A model generated the notes under the pieces. That model did no database searches. It had not been told where the DNA came from and saw only the letters and a list, made by a program, of their open reading frames with translations. The position numbers and the translations under genes are program-made. Shown here piece after piece: positions 1 to 10,057 of a DNA stretch of 64,000 nucleotides. The DNA comes from Selaginella moellendorffii (Eukaryota; Streptophyta; Lycopodiopsida; Selaginellales; Selaginellaceae): contig NW_003314325.1 of NCBI RefSeq assembly GCF_000143415.4, positions 1,052,978 to 1,116,977 on the forward strand, in the 5' to 3' direction. Within the stretch, counting starts at the first letter, position 1; each line of letters starts with the position of its first letter.

Positions 1-385
1 CTGGCCTTCTTCGGGTAGGGACATTCCCTTGAAAAGTGTCCCGCTTCACCGCAGTTATAGCATACGTTGTTTCCCACGCTGCTATATGACTTGACCTTCT
101 TATCCGTGGGTTTGTCTCTTTTCGCTTGACTCCCCCACGTACTTGCTCGCTGGCCACCGGATTTGCCTTTCCGAAATCCCGAGGACTCATTCTTAGAGAA
201 ACTCTTCTTGAATTTCCCCCTGCTATATGTTCCCCTCGGTTTGGCCCCTTTGTGAAATGTGGATCCCGACCCCGTCGTGTTCCCCTTTCGCAGGTTATCG
301 TTGAAATGCACCTTGATGGCCGCATCCAACGCTTCCTTGTAGTTGGTCGGGTTCCAGCGCATCACCTCACCGCGAGCCCAGGTTT
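1..385 (-). pseudogene. Partial gag of an LTR retrotransposon with CCHC zinc knuckle
   Basis: Read on the minus strand, an open frame runs without a stop from about 385 to the window edge. It is rich in Lys, Arg, Ser and Gly and ends in a CX2CX4HX4C zinc knuckle (codons within 21-62) followed by a proline-lysine stretch. This is the nucleocapsid part of a Ty3-type (possibly Copia-type) gag, which binds the element's RNA. The N-terminal capsid part is missing: only about 90 bp separate the frame from the primer-binding site at 466-476, so the 5' part of gag has been deleted. The rest of the element lies left of the window. Family assignment rests on the zinc knuckle, the basic linker and the adjacent PBS and LTR. 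Confidence 0.7.
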
Positions 386-1000
386 GCAAACCGGACTAGC
401 CAGATGTCAATCAACATGTGGTGTGATTCCCTTAGCCAACCAACAGAGTCGGACCCGAGACCGCTCCGATACCAAATGTAAGCTCCTGAGTTTGGACTTC
501 CCGGGAGGTCACCCAGCCCAGTACTATTCAAACCCAAGGACGCTTAACTCCAAATATCCCAAGACCCTTAACCAATTGGAAAAGGGGGTGCACTCTTTTT
601 CATGGGCCCTTTCCCTCTATATTTGAACCCCATGGACCGTCTCTCGAGTCGTTCCCTTTGGTTGCTTACAATCCACCACGCTTCCCTGCAAGTTCACGCC
701 CTCGTGAACGGAAGCTGAGAGCCGCAGCTCTCCCGAGAGCCCCGCTCTCTTGACACCCTACCCCTCGGGTCGAGCCCAGTGGGAGCAAACTGGACCAGCC
801 AGATGTCAATCAACATGTGGTGTGATTCCCTTAGCCAACCAACAGAGTCGGACCCGAGACCGCTCCGATACCAAATGTAAGCTCCTGAGTTTGGACTTCC
901 CGGGAGGTCACCCAGCCCAGTACTATTCAAACCCAAGGACGCTTAACCCCAAGTATCCCAAGACCCTTAACCGATTGGAAAAGGGGGTGCACTCTTTGTC
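379..1000 (-). repeat. Tandem ~400-bp duplication of leader + PBS + LTR end
   Basis: The stretch at about 379-590 recurs at about 786-990 with few differences. Each copy holds, on the minus strand, the end of an LTR (terminal TTACA), a primer-binding site starting TGGTATCGGAGC (near the usual initiator-Met tRNA PBS) and the leader. The arrangement LTR-PBS-leader-LTR-PBS-leader suggests unequal or template-switch recombination within one element. Confidence 0.7.
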
Positions 1001-1292
1001 ACTTCGGTCAAGCTTTTGGGGATCCTTTAGCCTACGACATCTCGGGGAGTCGGTTCCTTACAGGTTGTTCCAGCATTTATCAAGGGTAGCCTCGGCTACC
1101 ATTTCGAGGACTTGTGTCCTCTCCTGTATTTAACCTCCCATGGTCATCAATTCCGGTCTCAAAGTTATGAGCACCAGCCTCAACTATATGAGGGACTCCT
1201 TTATTGTTTTGGAGTCTGCATCTTTCCCGTGATCCCACTATAGTTTTTTACCACAACTATGTTAGCCCGTTTGCTACGTCAAATGCTCATAA
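477..1292 (-). mobile_element. Nested LTR fragments of a minus-oriented retrotransposon
   Basis: LTR starts (TGTAAGCTCC on the plus strand, which is the 3' LTR end on the minus strand) occur at 477 and 876, each preceded by a reverse-complement PBS. The second copy continues as non-coding sequence to about 1292, where homology to the other copy of the complex transposon begins. The outer LTR end is not identifiable, so the LTR is probably interrupted by the transposon. There is no coding sequence here. Confidence 0.55.
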
Positions 1293-1317
1293 GCTCTATT
1301 TCGTTAAAGTGGGAATT
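1293..1317 (+). repeat. Candidate left terminal inverted repeat of complex transposon
   Basis: It begins GCTCTATTTCGTTAAAGTGG. The inverted partner at 9773-9797 differs at 3 of 25 positions. The same sequence at 36098-36122 starts copy 2, and homology between the two copies begins within a few bases of it. Confidence 0.5.
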
Positions 1318-1676
1318 GTCATTATCCCACTTGTAAAATAAGGTTTCCAAACCTTTATATAGTATATAAATATAATAAAATTCAACTGCATTGAGGCACA
1401 TGCCATTTTATTTTAAACAAGGAAATGTCTACTCAATCACTTCTCCTCCCCCTGCCACTACTTCACCTCTCTCTTCTCTTTGTCATCGTTGTCCAATTTC
1501 TTTCCATCCTTTTAATATTGGCTCAATTGCTCTGAGTCTAGGTGGAGCCCAAGTCCCCATTCAATCTTTACTTTCCCCTTATTAATAAAACAACTTCGTA
1601 GACTTCCAATAACATGCTGTAACACTTCTAGTATAATGAAAATCCTCTCAAAGAATTGTCTTTTAATATTAATACA

Positions 1677-1698
1677 ATGGCATGGAACACCATGCCAT
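1677..1698. repeat. 22-bp palindrome, 3' of minus-strand gene
   Basis: ATGGCATGGAA / CACCATGCCAT. It lies just beyond the stop of the minus-strand gene and is conserved in copy 2 at 36482-36503. It could fold in the 3' UTR. Confidence 0.85.
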
Positions 1699-1732
1699 AA
1701 TAAGTTACATTTTTAAATAAATACATGCCATC

Positions 1733-3318
1733 TCAGACTGTTATTTTTTGCCTCCAACGCCTATACAATAATCTTGGAATTTCATCACTCTCCACACTAT
1801 CAGGATTTAAACCCAATAGTAATGCCATCTCTTCTCTAATACGTCCACGCTCATGTTCAGTGGTCGAAGAACCCATCCGCAAGGCGTTGAGCTTCAAATC
1901 ATTGGGCTTCCGGCCGTCCTCCACACCCATTGAGTTTAGCAACTCCCCGTCATGGTACCTCCTCAGCACATCTACCCATTTGTCAAAAACAACTTTTGTC
2001 GCGAGTAGAATGTTATGGATGCTGAGTGTGTCATTGACCCCCAGTGTTTTCGAGAGAAGACTCGAGAATTCTTGCAATGGAAATGGCGTGAGGCCACATG
2101 CTATGCCACATGCAACGAGGCTTACCTGCCAGGCGCTAGTTGCTAGTGCACGTCCTTGTCCTGGTTTTTGTGGCTTCTTTAGTTGAACCCAGAGCTTCCG
2201 TGTTCGTGCCAATGTCTCGTGCAGACCCGATTTGTAGCACGTTTCTTGCTTGACATTCTGCGCGTGGGAGATGTATATGATAGATCGGAGGGGCGAGTTG
2301 CCTTTTATCAGGCGGACAACTCTTGTCTTGAAGACTTTCTTCACCTCCTCGCCCACCATAATATCCACAACTATCTCTTGCATCGCCAAGCTAGAATGCT
2401 GCCCGGAGACGGCATAGAACCGGATGTTCTGATCATCCAACACCTTCCTATTGATCAAGTCTGGAAACCTCGTATAACCCTTCATTGTTCAGTAGTAGGG
2501 GATCACGTCTGCGATGTCGGGTGTTACTAGACTTGCCAGCATCTTCTGCTTCAGTTTCTCCACCCACTCATCAGATACTAGCCTGTGGTTGTATTTGCTT
2601 TGGATGTCGATATGGCTCACGTCGATTGTATATACTTTGTTGGAATAGTAACAAGTACTATTATCTGCGATGATTTTTGCTGCCTCTTCTTGCTCTTTCT
2701 GCTCTTTGCGGCTCTTCTTTTTGGTGGGTGTAGTGTTCGAACCCGAGGCAATGGCATCACCGAGTAGCTTCTTTTTTGGAGTAGGAACGTCGGCTTGAGC
2801 TTGACCACCCTTTTCTGCTTCGGGGTAGTTTCCAGATCGACCCCCTTCCCCTTCGCTTCGCAAACTGGAGGCACTCTCAACGGCTCAATGTTGGAATATA
2901 GTTTTTGAACATCGCCGTAGGTGAGGTCCGTGGATTCCATGTGATCTTTATAGACCCGCAGCGTCTTTGAAATTGTGGGCCTCCTGGACAACCTCTCCCT
3001 AGCTCCCTCTAGGAATTCCTCATAGCCGCTGCCCCCCTCCGGGAAGCCGCTAGGATGTGCAAGGTGGATCTTGAAGGCAGACATTGTCTCTACCACAAGT
3101 GCCAGTCCATATTCTTGCATGGAACTGCATGGATTATCTGTCACTTGGATGAGGATCCCCATGCATTCTTTTCTCCCACCATCTGTGTTGTACAGCCTTA
3201 GATCCTCGCCTTCCATCCCGAAAGTCCAACTAGTGAGCTCCTCCCCCTTCTCTGCATCCAGATTGACAGTGGCCGGAAGAAGAACGCAATTCCTCGCCTG
3301 TTCAGAAATGCACAACAA
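1733..3318 (-). pseudogene. ParB/sulfiredoxin-like domain gene of complex transposon, copy 1
   Basis: Minus-strand open frames are collinear with 42547-43574 and with the inverted piece 41357-42103. In order they show an N-terminal domain of unknown type (3318 to about 2900), a Lys-rich nuclear-localisation-like stretch, then a ParB-like segment. That segment has a DVSHIDIQ strand, YNHR, a DEWVEKLK helix and, at about 2372-2410, VSGQHSSLA, which sits where ParB proteins have their G-x-R/H-R motif. The frame is broken by TGA at about 2486, where copy 2 has CGA. A 54-nt intron (about 2072-2125) has its acceptor altered from AG to AA. At 1879/1880 the gene is joined to the last about 47 codons of the FCP1-like gene by a large deletion. 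The role is unknown; a DNA-binding or NTP-handling partner of the transposase is a guess. Confidence 0.55.
2072..2125 (-). other. 54-nt intron containing a palindrome (acceptor mutated)
   Basis: The donor GTAAG lies at 2125-2121 on the minus strand. The acceptor reads GCAA where copy 2 has GCAG. The intron encloses the 22-bp palindrome at 2083-2104. If retained, it adds 18 codons without a stop. Confidence 0.6.
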
Positions 3319-3412
3319 TTAGAGCTGACAGATGAAAAGCTAGCAGCTGGAAATAACGTGAAGCCACACACCATTCACCACTGCATCAGATGTCTTGAGG
3401 CTGCATCCTAAG

Positions 3413-3511
3413 ATGGCGTGAGGCTACACGCCATCTGTAACCGGATTGCACTCGAGAGCCCAATCGGTGCATGCCAATGTTGCTATTGAATGGCATGTGG
3501 CCTCATGCCAT
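3413..3511. repeat. Two 22-bp palindromes (3413-3434, 3490-3511)
   Basis: ATGGCGTGAGG / CTACACGCCAT and ATGGCATGTGG / CCTCATGCCAT. They lie upstream of the minus-strand ParB-like frame, in what is probably its first intron, because a minus-strand GTAAGT donor lies at about 3536. Copy 2 counterparts are at 43669-43690 and 43746-43767. Confidence 0.85.
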
Positions 3512-3719
3512 TTTCTACTTGGCCTAAAAGACTTACCATTTGAAGCCGAATGGAGGCGTGACAATCGAGGCCGGATTCGCTGGCGAATGTGCATTGTGTG
3601 TGTAGCGGATCGTAGCAGCAAGGCTACTCTGCCACTTACAGTTGGAGAGTGGCACTAAAATCTCCCGGGACGCCAAGTGGGCTGCGTGTGGGTGGCGGAC
3701 TGGGCGGCAGAGTTGGCGG

Positions 3720-3910
3720 CGAAGTTACAAACTAGGTGTGTCTTGAAGCGGACGCCGATGCACACGAGTGCGATGCGAGCGCGAGTGTGATGCAAGCGCG
3801 AGTGGACGCCAATGCACACGAGAAACCTGTAGAGAAGGTAGATGAGTGTGAATGTGAGCGTGATCGCCAGTGGGAGCGCGATGTGAGCGCGAGTACGATG
3901 CAAAACCTAA
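3720..3910. repeat. GC-rich imperfect minisatellite (GCGAGYG / GATGC units)
   Basis: Irregular repeats of GATGCGAGCGCGAGTG-like units with CACACGAG lie between the divergent minus-strand gene and the plus-strand transposase, in the presumed bidirectional promoter and 5' UTR. Copy 2 holds the same array at about 43990-44155. All six frames are open over part of it only because of the repeat composition. I do not call genes here. Confidence 0.6.
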
Positions 3911-4119
3911 CCTCACACGCGCAAAATGTCACGACGGTTGGTAATCCCGCAACGTCATTATTCCTCGGATTTGGGCGCCACTATTAATTTATGGATCGCC
4001 GCGCGCATGCATGCACGTGAAATCCAAAAGAAATCCGCAACATCATCATTCCTCGGACTGCATGCATGCGAAATCCAAAAGAAAGATCATGATTGGGATA
4101 TCATTTAATATGCCGAGCA

Positions 4120-5640
4120 GTTATACGGCGAATAATCTTGGTGCGGATCGCTGACATGGCATGGCAAAGTTTGAATCACTGACATGGCACAGCTGGATCG
4201 AGGCAAGGACATGATGTGACAAAGTTCAACGTCCGACAACAAAGTCTAGAAGCTAGTCAGTTTGAAATTTGTTCAGAGGAATTATAAGATCTGGTTTGTC
4301 AGAGGATTTGATGTGACGTTCAAGCGTGTGGGCTCATGCAATTTTGATCCCAAAAAATGCACCGAGAAATGCTCGGCGTCATCTGGCGTTATCTCTTGAA
4401 TGGCGTGGGGCCGCATGCCATTTTCAAGGGCACATAGGAGTATATTCTTAGAATATTCTGACACGTGCGAGATTTGTTTGACTTTTCTGGAGATCCAACC
4501 GTTAGATCACAACTAGATTTTACAGAATGGTATACAATGTCTTTCTTGATGACCCTGCAAAGAAGCATCTCGATCAGACACCACATGAGACCACACGAGC
4601 CTTACAATGTTTCAGAGGCATTTGCCATAGATCCGACTGTTATTTTGCTCCAAGATTTTACAGTTTGGTGTGCATTGACCTTTCCATCGACACTGCAAAG
4701 GGACATCACAATCAGATGCGGGATCACAAGAAACTAACTTCACTAACTCTGGTTTCACCAAGATCTACGTAAGGAGTTATGAAATGAAATGACTTTCTCT
4801 ATTGAAATGTGTTTATGGTCCTAGGGGCATTGTGACATATCAAAGGATTTTGCATCAAGTTCTGTATTTGCATGTTTATCAAGCTACTGAATTGCTAAAC
4901 CCTAAACCCTAAACCCTAAACATGTGGCAAATGCTGCGTAAAGAAAGATGCCCTTTCTGGGCAAATGCTGTAAGAGGCAGATGCCGAGCAAATGTATCTC
5001 AGGCTAGCGAAGGGGACATACGAAAGCTAGCTATAAACATGACGGGATGCAAATAGATTACTAGGCTGGTCCTGCGAAAATCAAAAACCATAATTGAAAA
5101 CATTGAAAATGCAAAAAGAAAGGTTTATAATATTTTTGAATTTTAAACAACCAAAAGAATGTAAGTAGAGCATGTGTTTGTAAGTTTAAAAATGCCTAAA
5201 CCACTTAAATTCCCAAGTAAATAAAGCTGTTTCTATTTTTGGTACAGGTAAACTTTATAGCGTGTGGGCTCATGCAATTTTGAACCAAAAAATGCACCAA
5301 AAAATGCTCGACTAGCATTATTCTTTGAATGGCATGTGGCCTTATATTGCCATAAATGGACGTACACACACAGCATAATTATTCCTTTACACGGCAAATA
5401 ATCTTGGCGCGGATCGCTGACATGGCATGGCAAAGTTCAAATCACTGACATGGCACAGCTGGATCGAGGCAAGGACATGATGTGACAAAGTTCAACCTCC
5501 GACAGCAAAGTCTAGAAGCTACTCAGTTTGAAATTTGTCAGAGGAATCATAAGATCTGGTTTGTCAGAGGATTTGATGTGACGTTCAAGCGTGTGTTATT
5601 TTTGAATTCTCGAATTCATTCCTAGGTCTATCATTTTTGT
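4120..5640. promoter_or_regulatory. Intergenic region between divergent transposon genes
   Basis: No gene is supported. The region holds palindromes (4400-4421 and a degenerate one at about 5329-5352), an interstitial telomeric run and two near-identical segments at about 4120-4320 and 5395-5595 (an internal direct repeat of about 200 bp with the motif GACATGGCACAGCTGGATCG). It is conserved in copy 2 at about 44.2-45.6 kb, where the first of the two direct repeats is missing. Confidence 0.5.
4896..4921. repeat. Interstitial telomeric repeat (AAACCCT)n
   Basis: Nearly four AAACCCT units lie inside the transposon. Copy 2 has the same array at about 44823-44849 with one C to T change. The repeat type is that of plant telomeres. 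Confidence 0.9.
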
Positions 5641-5649
5641 GCGCCGTGT

Positions 5650-5870
5650 TCTTGGTTCCGCTGAGCGCAGTGAGCGCTGCTTGTGTAAGCGGCGTTGTGA
5701 GCTGTGGTTTATGCGTCTACGAGCGGTTGCGGCATTGCGAGCGCCATTGCGAGCGGCAGTTTATACGAGTGGCAGTTTGTGCGAGCTGCGCTACGAGCAG
5801 TTGCGGTGTTGCGAGTGGCGCTACGAGTAGTTGCGGTGTTGCGAGCGGCACTGTCTTTGGTGTGGCTACC
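5650..5870. repeat. GC-rich minisatellite upstream of transposase
   Basis: Units such as GTTGCGGTGTTGCGAG and GAGCGGCAG repeat irregularly. Copy 2 (45578-45770) has one unit fewer. The array sits just 5' of a likely 5'-UTR intron. Confidence 0.6.
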
Positions 5871-5904
5871 GCTTCCTCTTGATATTCGGCACTTGTGCTT
5901 CCTG

Positions 5905-6214
5905 GTATGTTCACCATGGAATGGCTTAGGACCACATTTAGAAATGGCATGAGGCCACATGCCATCTTGGGCCCTTGCAATTTCATGGCTACCATATTGT
6001 CATGTATGTTTTTACTTATGTGTGTCGACGTCCGTGACTAAATGGCATGAGGGCTCATGCCAATTTTGTGAATGCGAAATTTCACGTGGGTGTCAATAGC
6101 ATGTTTGAATAATGGCATGTGGCCTCATGCTATTGAGGTTGTTTGGTATGTTATGATTTAGGCCATTCTCCAATCATTTTTTGTATGGTCTTAACTTCTT
6201 TTCTGCACTTTCAG
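5905..6214 (+). other. Probable 5'-UTR intron of transposase with three palindromes
   Basis: GTATGT at 5905 and a pyrimidine-rich TTTCTGCACTTTCAG ending at 6214, one base before the ATG at 6216, frame a 310-nt interval. It holds palindromes at 5944-5965, 6042-6063 and 6112-6133. The same signals lie at 45803-46112 in copy 2. Confidence 0.55.
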
Positions 6215-6215
6215 A

Positions 6216-9051
6216 ATGGCCTCCGCAAGTGCGACGCATGTTCCCTCCGTGGATCTTAAGAACCGTGCTACATGGATTCAGGCAAAGGTGTTTCTAAACA
6301 ACCCCGAGGGGGAGGTGGTAGCTGAGGGCTTAGCCACAGTTATTGATCTAAGAGATGCGGTTGCTAATCAAGAATTGGGCTGGGATGATATTAGAGTTGC
6401 GATTTTAGAGGTTGTTGATACAGAAGAAAACAGTCTGAATATTGGAAGCATTGTGCGGTGGAAATTGAGGCACTTAGTGTTTGAGAATGTGAAGGATTCA
6501 CAATCAAACACCACTACAACTGATGACAGAACATCTCTTCATGGGAAAAGAAAGTACACCTTCCTAAAGCGCAGCCAAAGGGATCTGAGCAACGAACCGA
6601 AAAGGCAGAAAATGGCAATGGAGGTTCGAATGGTCTCGACAGTTGCTTGTTGCAAGAGGAGGTGCTGTCAACATGCTGATTGGGATGCTATTGAAGAGGA
6701 GAGAGCAAGATACAAGACATTGTCCTGGAAGGCAGCTCGCAATTTTGTGTATGAGGCATTACGGTCATCTGTTGATGCTTCAGAACATCAGGTGGGGGGC
6801 ATGGTCTTCCAGAGGGGTTTGGTCTGCATGAAGGCATGGAGAATCATTTATGGAGTCCCTCGAACCACATTCTACAGAATCAAAACTGAGTTCGAGGAAC
6901 AAAGGGTTCAACAGGCAGTCCATGGGAACGATGGTACTCACAAAACCAGGGGTCATGTTGTATATGGAGAGGCAATCTTCAAAAGGTTTGTCGAAACATG
7001 TAGCGAGTAGCAACCACATAAAACCCGCCTCTCGGAAGATGGAACTCGAGACACCCAACGAGTTCTCCCTTCCATGTATACCAAGGGGGCCATATTGGAA
7101 GATGTGAATCGGGAACTCCAGAGTAATGGCTACAGGAAGCTGAGCCAATCTAGATTTAGTAGATTGTGGAGCAACAGGTTCAGAGATGTGAGTATAGGAA
7201 AGTACTCCAGCTTTTCAAAGTGTGACGAGTGCACTGCTATCAAAATGGCTTTGTCGAAGAATTCTTGCATCGCTCAAGAGCGAGAGACGTTGGTTAGAAG
7301 GCGGCTCGACCACAACATCGAGCTGAGAAGCTGCAGGATTGCATATTATCATAACAAGATTCTCTCCATGGAGAGACCTGACTCTTACCTCTGCATCATC
7401 CACGACAAAATGGACCAGAAAAAGACGTGCTTACCTCGACTCAATCCTGCCCCCAAGGCAATCTCTTCATCCATGCAGCTGCCTGTGTCTCTGTTTGGCA
7501 TAATCGCTCATGGGCATGGTGCCCAGAACTATGGGAACTTCTTTATACCTCTATGGGGTGGCGGGGGTGCAAACATGATGATTGCGTCTCTAGCAAAACA
7601 CTTCTCTGCAAAGTGCGCAGACTGAGCTGAATGGCCAACCCTTGCATAAGGCCCTTGTCGATCGAACCCCATACAGGGTTCAGCTGGAGGAGGAGCAAAG
7701 GCTTGCAGTATCGCATGGGGCCCCATGCCATCCCAGTGAATATGTTGGCTGTCAGATTGTAGGGTTATCATGTGAGGCCTCATGCCATTCTGACGAGGCT
7801 GGTCGCCCGGTGAATGCACAGCCTCATCCAAACGAAGCAGAATCTCAAGGAAGTTCTTGTGGCCGATGTGGCCTTCCACCCCATCTTCTGCTCCAAACAG
7901 ACAATGCTGGCAGTGAGAACAAAAACATGTACGTCTTCGCGTACTTGGCGATGCTTGTTGCCAAAGGCATATTTGAAACGGTTACACTTGGCTTTCTCAT
8001 GCTTGGGCACACTCATGAAGACGTCGATGCCATGTTCAGTCACCTGGCAGAGTCCCTTCGGCGATCCAATGTCCTCACCCTCCCACAACTCTACGATGAA
8101 TTCCAAAATTGCATCAAAGGCACTGTTGAAGCTGCACTTGTGACAGAGGTTCCAGACTTTAAGGGGTTTGTAAGAGGCTACATCAGGGACAGATTCGAAA
8201 CGCTGATTGGCCACTCCAAGCCTCTTCAATTTCATTTCAGCATGCGTAACGGTGCTCCAGATATGAGGTACAAGATGAGAGAATGGGACATAGTGTGGCT
8301 GCCAGTGGATGGCATTGAACTCTTCAAGAGAGATCCCATAACTGGGGAACCTATGATTCCTCAGGGTTCCCCACGGCCGATGCACCCGGATGGACTCAAA
8401 GACCAGGAAAGTATAGTGGCCGGGATTAGACAGCATATTGCCTTCTGGAAGAGGGGGTTGGTGTTTGGTGGAGAATCCTATTTTCAGAGGTGCAAGCCTT
8501 TGCTCGAATACTGGGAGAAGATTATATCTGCTATCCAAAATGGGCCGGTTGTATATGAAGAATTGGAAGAGTCTTTTTGGCCAGAACCCAGAGCACCAGA
8601 TAGTAGCGGAACAATGTCCTCTGGAAATGCAGTGACAGATAACGATGTTGAGGATCACTATTGTGGGCCGAGGAACAAGAAGCCGGATTCAGCATTCAAT
8701 CTAGTACAGGTCTGCAAAGGAATGGTCGTGCTTGTCAAACCCAGTAATAAAAAACAAATGATATGGGTGGGGCGCTGCATCACTGATGCAGAGGAGGACG
8801 CGGAAACTAACTCCTTCAATGTAACTGTGGAGTGGTTCAAGCCAAGTTCTGGATATACGAAGGATTGCCTAGAAAAGAGATGGGTGTTGAATCCAAGGGA
8901 TCCCAGCATGAGTATATCGGTGGATAATATTGTGCATGGTTGGATGCGGAAGCAGAGTGCCACCATCACCTTGCCAGACCATGCAAGAGATGCAGCAAGA
9001 GCATTCATAACCCGGGTTCAAGGTGAGATTATGTATTTTATTTCAAGGTGA
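6216..9051 (+). pseudogene. DUF7869-like DDE transposase, copy 1
   Basis: Three consecutive open stretches are collinear with 46114-49224: 264 codons to a TAG at about 7008 (CAA in copy 2), a middle part to a 5-bp deletion near 7602, and 470 open codons from 7642. Motifs in order are HDKMDQKK (about 7401-7430), DNAGSENKN (about 7910-7930) and GHTHEDVD (about 8005-8030). This D...D...H/D pattern is that of the DUF7869-like, RNase H-fold (DDE-like) domain of eukaryotic transposon proteins. A cysteine-rich patch near 6640-6670 may bind DNA. The N-terminus lacks 81 codons present in copy 2, removed by an in-frame 243-bp deletion. It presumably cut and joined the element's ends. Family assignment is from motif memory, not a search. 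Confidence 0.65.
7713..7788. repeat. Two palindromes inside the transposase reading frame
   Basis: GCATGGGG/CCCCATGC at 7713-7728 is a perfect 16-bp palindrome. About 45 bp on, 7768-7788 centres on TGAGGCCTCA. Both lie in the open frame between the first and second catalytic motifs and are translated unless spliced out. Both are conserved in copy 2 (about 47860-47880, 47915-47940). Confidence 0.8.
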
Positions 9052-9148
9052 ACAATCCGAATCTAAATCAGAGGAGGCGTGATGGCATGGCGTGATGGCG
9101 TGAGGCGTGACACCAAAAAGGAGGTGTCCACTAGTGCTTAGGCTTATA

Positions 9149-9259
9149 ATGGCGTGTGCCCTCATGCCATTTACTTGATCACCAAATACCTTTTTCGCTT
9201 TGCACTAGTATATCTTAATACCGGTCTGAGAAATAGAATGGCATGTGCCCTCAGGCCTT
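9149..9259. repeat. Two palindromes 3' of the transposase (9149-9170, 9238-9259)
   Basis: ATGGCGTGTGC / CCTCATGCCAT, and a decayed ATGGCATGTGC / CCTCAGGCCTT. They recur at about 11190-11300 in the copied fragment and at 50161-50182 and 50250-50271 in copy 2. Confidence 0.8.
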
Positions 9260-9772
9260 TTACTAAATCACCTTTAAAAGAAATGCAAGCCTCTATGTCG
9301 TAAAAAAAAGGTACTAGAGAAATTCCTTAATAATATGAATGTTATTTAGTTTCATGAAAATACACTAAGGGTCAAATGAGTTAAATGGCTTCTCCAGACT
9401 AGCAATGCCTCTTGCTACACCTTCACAATTAGATTCCTTAGAAAAAAATAACATTGAATAATATCTAAATGTTCTCACCATTAAGTTATATGTCTGGCTA
9501 ATAGGAATGACGTTCATCTTGGAAAGCTCACCACACGCTCAATGAACAAACAAATAGTGTGTGCGCGCATGCCATCGCTCTTCTAGCTTCAGATTCGGTT
9601 TGTTCACCTTGACAATGAGATTTATTATACAACCAGATGGACTCAGTCTTGACACAAAGTCACCGCGCTAGTCACCATGCCCCAGATATGTCTAGCCCCT
9701 GGACAAAAAACATATAATTTCACGTCATTTTCAAATACTTGAAAATTTGTACCTAGTCCCATTTTACTGAAT

Positions 9773-9797
9773 AAATCCCACTTTAATGAAATAAAGC
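9773..9797 (-). repeat. Candidate right terminal inverted repeat of complex transposon
   Basis: Its reverse complement begins GCTTTATTTCATTAAAGTGG, matching 22 of 25 bases of the left end. Copy 2 lacks this end, because its homology stops at 50681, before this point. It is therefore supported from one copy only. Confidence 0.45.
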
Positions 9798-10057
9798 ATT
9801 CATCTGGATTATATCCTCACTCAATGAGAAAAGCCTTACACTGTTCCCAAGATTCTAAAGTCGTTCCATTATTGGCCCTTTTCTATACACCACCTTGCCT
9901 ACAAGTTCACACGTGAACTGTAGTGGAGAGCCATGTCTTCCTGATTTGCTACTCCTCAAGGATAGACCCACTCCTAGGACCTTCCAATGCCAACACTAGT
10001 CGTGATATACTTCAGCACCAATAAGAGTCGGACTAAGGAATAGCTCCGATACCAAAT
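9798..10057 (-). mobile_element. Leader and PBS remnant of a second LTR retroelement
   Basis: Directly left of the LTR at 10058 the plus strand reads GCTCCGATACCA (10043-10054), the reverse complement of a TGGTATCGGAGC-type primer-binding site. About 250 bp of leader remain, with no coding sequence. The internal part is cut off at the transposon end. Confidence 0.6.

Larger units (their letters stand above)
1293..9797. mobile_element. Complex DNA transposon, copy 1 (internally deleted)
   Basis: A region about 8.5 kb long is homologous to 36096-50681. The left end (1293-1317) and the reverse complement of 9773-9797 match at 22 of 25 positions and begin GCTYTATTTC, so they are candidate terminal inverted repeats. 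I could not find a convincing target-site duplication. Inside are a minus-strand ParB-like gene fused by deletion to the tail of an FCP1-like gene (1733-3318), a GC-rich divergent promoter region (3.4-6.2 kb) and a plus-strand transposase (6216-9051). The 22-bp palindrome family is found throughout. Copy 1 lacks about 5 kb present in copy 2 between 1879 and 1880, and about 0.9 kb after the transposase. The superfamily is not recognised. Confidence 0.6.

Noticed and set aside
2733-2750. tRNA B-box-like GTTCGAACCC
   Set aside because: No A box or cloverleaf around it. It lies in the Lys-rich coding part of the ParB-like gene.
7780-8658. 292-codon minus-strand ORF over the transposase
   Set aside because: It mirrors the conserved plus-strand frame that carries DNAGSENKN and GHTHEDVD. 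No motif on the minus strand.
1677-9259. CRISPR-like array from the repeated palindromes
   Set aside because: Spacing is irregular, sequences vary, spacers are not of equal length, and the genome is eukaryotic.
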